Part shown: one piece after another, positions 3,836-6,241 of the stretch
How the letters are laid out: each line of letters starts with the position of its first letter
How positions within the stretch are numbered: the first letter of the stretch is position 1
Assembly (NCBI GenBank): GCA_013816685.1
Contig: JACDDX010000106.1
Span: 1-6,241, forward strand
From: Gemmatimonadales bacterium
Lineage (GTDB): Bacteria; Gemmatimonadota; Gemmatimonadetes; Gemmatimonadales; GWC2-71-9
Reading direction: 5' to 3'
DNA: 6,241 nt
Position numbers and translations under genes: made by a program
The notes under the pieces: model-generated
Told to the model about the DNA's origin: nothing
Seen by the model: the letters and a program-made list of their open reading frames with translations, nothing else
Database searches by the model: none

Positions 3836-6241
3836 ATGTCGCAGTTACCGCCGTGCGCGAGCGCCGTTACTCCGCCGGTAACACACCTCTCGGACCCGAT
3901 TCGGTTGCGACTGCACACCCTCGGCCGGCTCGAGCTGCTGCCCTCGGACATCCCGGGCGCGGCACCGCTGGCCGTCCAGCCCAAACGTCTCGCCCTCCTC
4001 GCCTACCTCGCCGTCGCGACACCACGCGGCATGCACCGGCGTGATGTGCTGCTGGGCCTCTTCTGGCCCGATCTCGACGAGGACGAGGCTCGCCGCGCGC
4101 TGCGCCAGGCACTCCACCACCTGCGCCGCTTCCTAGGCGATGGGGTCCTGGTGAGCCGGGCGGACGAGTCGGTCGGGCTGGCTGAGGGAGGATTCTGGTG
4201 CGACGCCACGGCGATGGAAGCTGCGGTCAACGAGGACCGCACCGCCGACGCGCTGACCATCTACCGCGGTGACTTCCTGCAAGGATGCTTCGTTGCGGAG
4301 GTGTCGGCCGAGTTCGAGCACTGGGTGGATCAGACCCGGAGCGCCTTGAGGCGACAGGCCGCCGAGGCGGCTCGCTCACTCGCCCGACAGGAGGAACAGC
4401 GGGGCAACGGCTCCGCTGCAATCGTGGCCGCCCGCCGAGCGATGGAGCTCGCGCCGGACGATGAGCCGGCGATGAGGGAACTCATCGAACTGCACCTTCG
4501 CCTGGAGGATCGCGCCGGGGCGCTCCGTGCGTACCAGGAGTTTGACCGGAGATTGGCCGCGGAGTTCGGGGTGAGCCCGTCGGCGGAGACCGCCGCCGTG
4601 ATCGAGCGGGTCAGGGCTGCTCCCCCACGAGCGCCAGTCGAAGTGACGGCCGCTCCGCAAACCACGGTGCCGCCGCCCGACCGGATTCCCCAGGCGGTCG
4701 CAGCGGCGCCCTCTCCGAAGCCGGTCGGACGCGGACGCCGTGCGCCGGCTGCGCGCGGAGGTGTGCTGCTGCTCCTCGCCGTCGCCCTCTCCTGGGTGAT
4801 CGGCACCGTGCTCCGCCGTCCCGAGCCAGCTCCGGCCCCGGACCTGGCGAAGCTGGCGGTGCTGCCATTCCACAACGCCGGCGTGCCGCCCGATCTCGCG
4901 TGGCTCAATGAAGGCGTGGCCGATCTGCTCGCGCTGCGGCTCGACGTGCCCGGAGGCCCGCGGGCGGTCGACCCGGCAATCGTGCTCAATGCCGCTCGGC
5001 GCATCGGCGCGCCGGCAGCCGGCGAGGCGATTCCCGAGGCCGCGCTGGCCGTCGCGCGTCGAGTCGGCGCGGGGCAGGTGATCACCGGTGCGGTGGCGGG
5101 AACCGCGACCCATCTCACCATCACGGCCTCGCTCATCGTCGCGCGTGATGGTCGAACCCGGGCGCGTGCGAGCGTCGAGGGACCCGCCGACAGTCTCCCG
5201 TCACTCGTCGACCGCCTCGCGGGGCGACTGCTGAGCGCCGAGGCCGGACTGGCAGACGCGCAGATCGGGTCGCTTGCCTCAGTTCCGCTCCCCGCCATCC
5301 GGTCGTATCTGGCAGGCCGAGCGGCGCTCCGCGGCGGCAAGTATGCGGAAGCCTCCCGTCGCTTTCAGGAAGCTACGGTGCTCGATTCCACCTTTACCCT
5401 GGCGGCGCTGGAGGTTCTGCACGCGTCGTTCTACGTGGCATCGGGCGGCGAGACTCCGGACGTCGGGCGGGCGCGCCTCGCGCTAGCAGGCCGGAATCGG
5501 CTCGGCTCCGGTGACCAGGCGCTGCTGGACCTCTGGGCCCATCCGTTCGCGACCGTGCCCGAGCTGTTAAGCCGATGGCGCGAGGCGGCAAACGCCTACC
5601 CTGACCGCGCCGAGATCTGGTATGGGCTCGGCGACGCGTACTACCACGATGGGGTGTTTGCTGGAGTGCTCGAGCCCTTCCGGCTCGCCGCCGATGCCTT
5701 TCGGCGAGGCTGGGCACTCGATTCGGTGCGCGGGAGTGGCCTGTCGAATGGCGAACGGTCTCCCATGCTGAATCACATGGTGGAGATCGCGCAGATGGAC
5801 CAGGACGACGAGACGGTGCGTCGCCTGGTACGAGCGGGGCTGAGCTCGGACTCCACCAGCGCCCAGGGTCAGTACCTGCGCTGGCAGCGGGCGCTCACCG
5901 AAGGCGACTCGGCGCGACGCGCGTTCTGGGAACATGCGGACAACATCGATCCCGGGAGATTCACGTCGATCTATCGCTTTACCGTGTGGACCGGGATCGC
6001 GCCCGAGGACTACCGTCTCGCTGCGGCGCGAATGATCCAGGAGAGCGAAGCGCACGATCCCGAGAATGCGGCCCTCACCCGGCACGCCGTTGCGCTGAAT
6101 GGCGGCCGGCCGCGGGAAGCGGCTCGGGTGCTGGCCTCCGCGCTCAGCGCGGCGTCCGTCAGTTTCGGTCTGCCGATCCGGGAGGCCCTGTACTGGGACG
6201 CGGACACGAGTGTGGCTTCAGAGGCGGCGCGTCGAGGAAGG
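3836..6241 (+). CDS. Membrane-anchored BTAD transcriptional regulator with TolB-like and TPR regions (3' partial)
   Basis: The frame is open from ATG 3836 to the right edge: 802 codons, no stop. By alignment with the paralogue, about 200 residues are missing and the full length is near 1000. An OmpR/SARP-type winged helix spans residues 22-125 (IRLRLHTLGRLEL, PKRLALLAYLAV, RRDVLLGLFWPD, ARRALRQALHHLRR). The BTAD domain covers about 159-262 (FEHWVDQTRSAL, ARRAMELAPDDEPAMRELIE, RAGALRAYQEFDRRLAAEFG, then VSPSAET). A Pro/Ala-rich linker follows. One transmembrane helix lies at 308-326 (GVLLLLAVALSWVIGTVL), bordered by Arg on both sides. A TolB-like domain begins at 336 (KLAVLPFHNAGV) and runs to about 465, followed by degenerate TPR units from about 485 (LPAIRSYLAGRAALRGGKY). 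The layout suggests a one-component, ToxR/CadC-like regulator with cytoplasmic DNA binding and a periplasmic sensor. No strong ribosome-binding site precedes the ATG; no better in-frame start was found. Confidence 0.9.
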   Translation, partial: MSQLPPCASAVTPPVTHLSDPIRLRLHTLGRLELLPSDIPGAAPLAVQPKRLALLAYLAVATPRGMHRRDVLLGLFWPDLDEDEARRALRQALHHLRRFLGDGVLVSRADESVGLAEGGFWCDATAMEAAVNEDRTADALTIYRGDFLQGCFVAEVSAEFEHWVDQTRSALRRQAAEAARSLARQEEQRGNGSAAIVAARRAMELAPDDEPAMRELIELHLRLEDRAGALRAYQEFDRRLAAEFGVSPSAETAAVIERVRAAPPRAPVEVTAAPQTTVPPPDRIPQAVAAAPSPKPVGRGRRAPAARGGVLLLLAVALSWVIGTVLRRPEPAPAPDLAKLAVLPFHNAGVPPDLAWLNEGVADLLALRLDVPGGPRAVDPAIVLNAARRIGAPAAGEAIPEAALAVARRVGAGQVITGAVAGTATHLTITASLIVARDGRTRARASVEGPADSLPSLVDRLAGRLLSAEAGLADAQIGSLASVPLPAIRSYLAGRAALRGGKYAEASRRFQEATVLDSTFTLAALEVLHASFYVASGGETPDVGRARLALAGRNRLGSGDQALLDLWAHPFATVPELLSRWREAANAYPDRAEIWYGLGDAYYHDGVFAGVLEPFRLAADAFRRGWALDSVRGSGLSNGERSPMLNHMVEIAQMDQDDETVRRLVRAGLSSDSTSAQGQYLRWQRALTEGDSARRAFWEHADNIDPGRFTSIYRFTVWTGIAPEDYRLAAARMIQESEAHDPENAALTRHAVALNGGRPREAARVLASALSAASVSFGLPIREALYWDADTSVASEAARRGR

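Noticed and set aside
4330..5340. 336-residue minus-strand frame rich in Ala, Ser, Arg and Pro
   Set aside because: It is antisense to the BTAD regulator, which carries clear domains through the same stretch.
1..6241. CRISPR arrays, tRNA or rRNA genes, complete insertion sequences
   Set aside because: I saw no regularly spaced repeats, no tRNA-like cloverleaf or rRNA core sequence, and no transposase motif in the frames examined.

Overview
The window is GC-rich, tightly coding DNA (the eye estimate is around 68-70% G+C over most of it). Its gene content is most reminiscent of Gemmatimonadota or a similar soil or environmental lineage. The main clue is two very large, related BTAD / TolB-like / TPR regulator proteins, a protein class that is abundant there. 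The organism assignment is an inference from protein style, not from a marker gene.

Layout from left to right: (1) 1-1997 (+) is the C-terminal two thirds of a large TolB-like/TPR regulator, cut by the left edge. (2) Directly after its stop codon, in the same frame, lies the C-terminal half of a Uma2-family nuclease (about 1998-2267), which looks like a truncated remnant. (3) Convergent to it is a two-gene minus-strand unit: an AbiEii/MNT-like nucleotidyltransferase (2430-2924) followed by a 67-residue helical protein (2230-2433). The two are joined by an ATGA overlap and sit behind a candidate leaderless promoter. (4) 2925-3229 has no convincing gene, but holds three hairpins in a row, the last a strong intrinsic terminator with a GAAA tetraloop. 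(5) 3230-3748 (-) encodes a small secreted lipoprotein of visibly lower G+C. (6) Divergent from it, starting at 3836 (+) and running off the right edge, is a full N-terminal BTAD transcriptional regulator: winged helix, BTAD, one transmembrane helix, TolB-like domain and TPR region. It is a paralogue of gene 1.

The largest gene (3836 to the end, at least 802 codons) has no stop in the window and could easily be missed. The two regulators share long stretches of protein sequence, including an identical 14-residue segment, and lie in the same orientation. The stretch between them therefore looks like an accessory cassette (nuclease remnant, toxin-antitoxin-like pair, lipoprotein) lodged between duplicated regulator genes. 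The divergent lipoprotein/BTAD pair shares an 87-bp intergenic region and is a natural candidate for a regulator and its target. No known operational partnership between the other genes can be read from the sequence.
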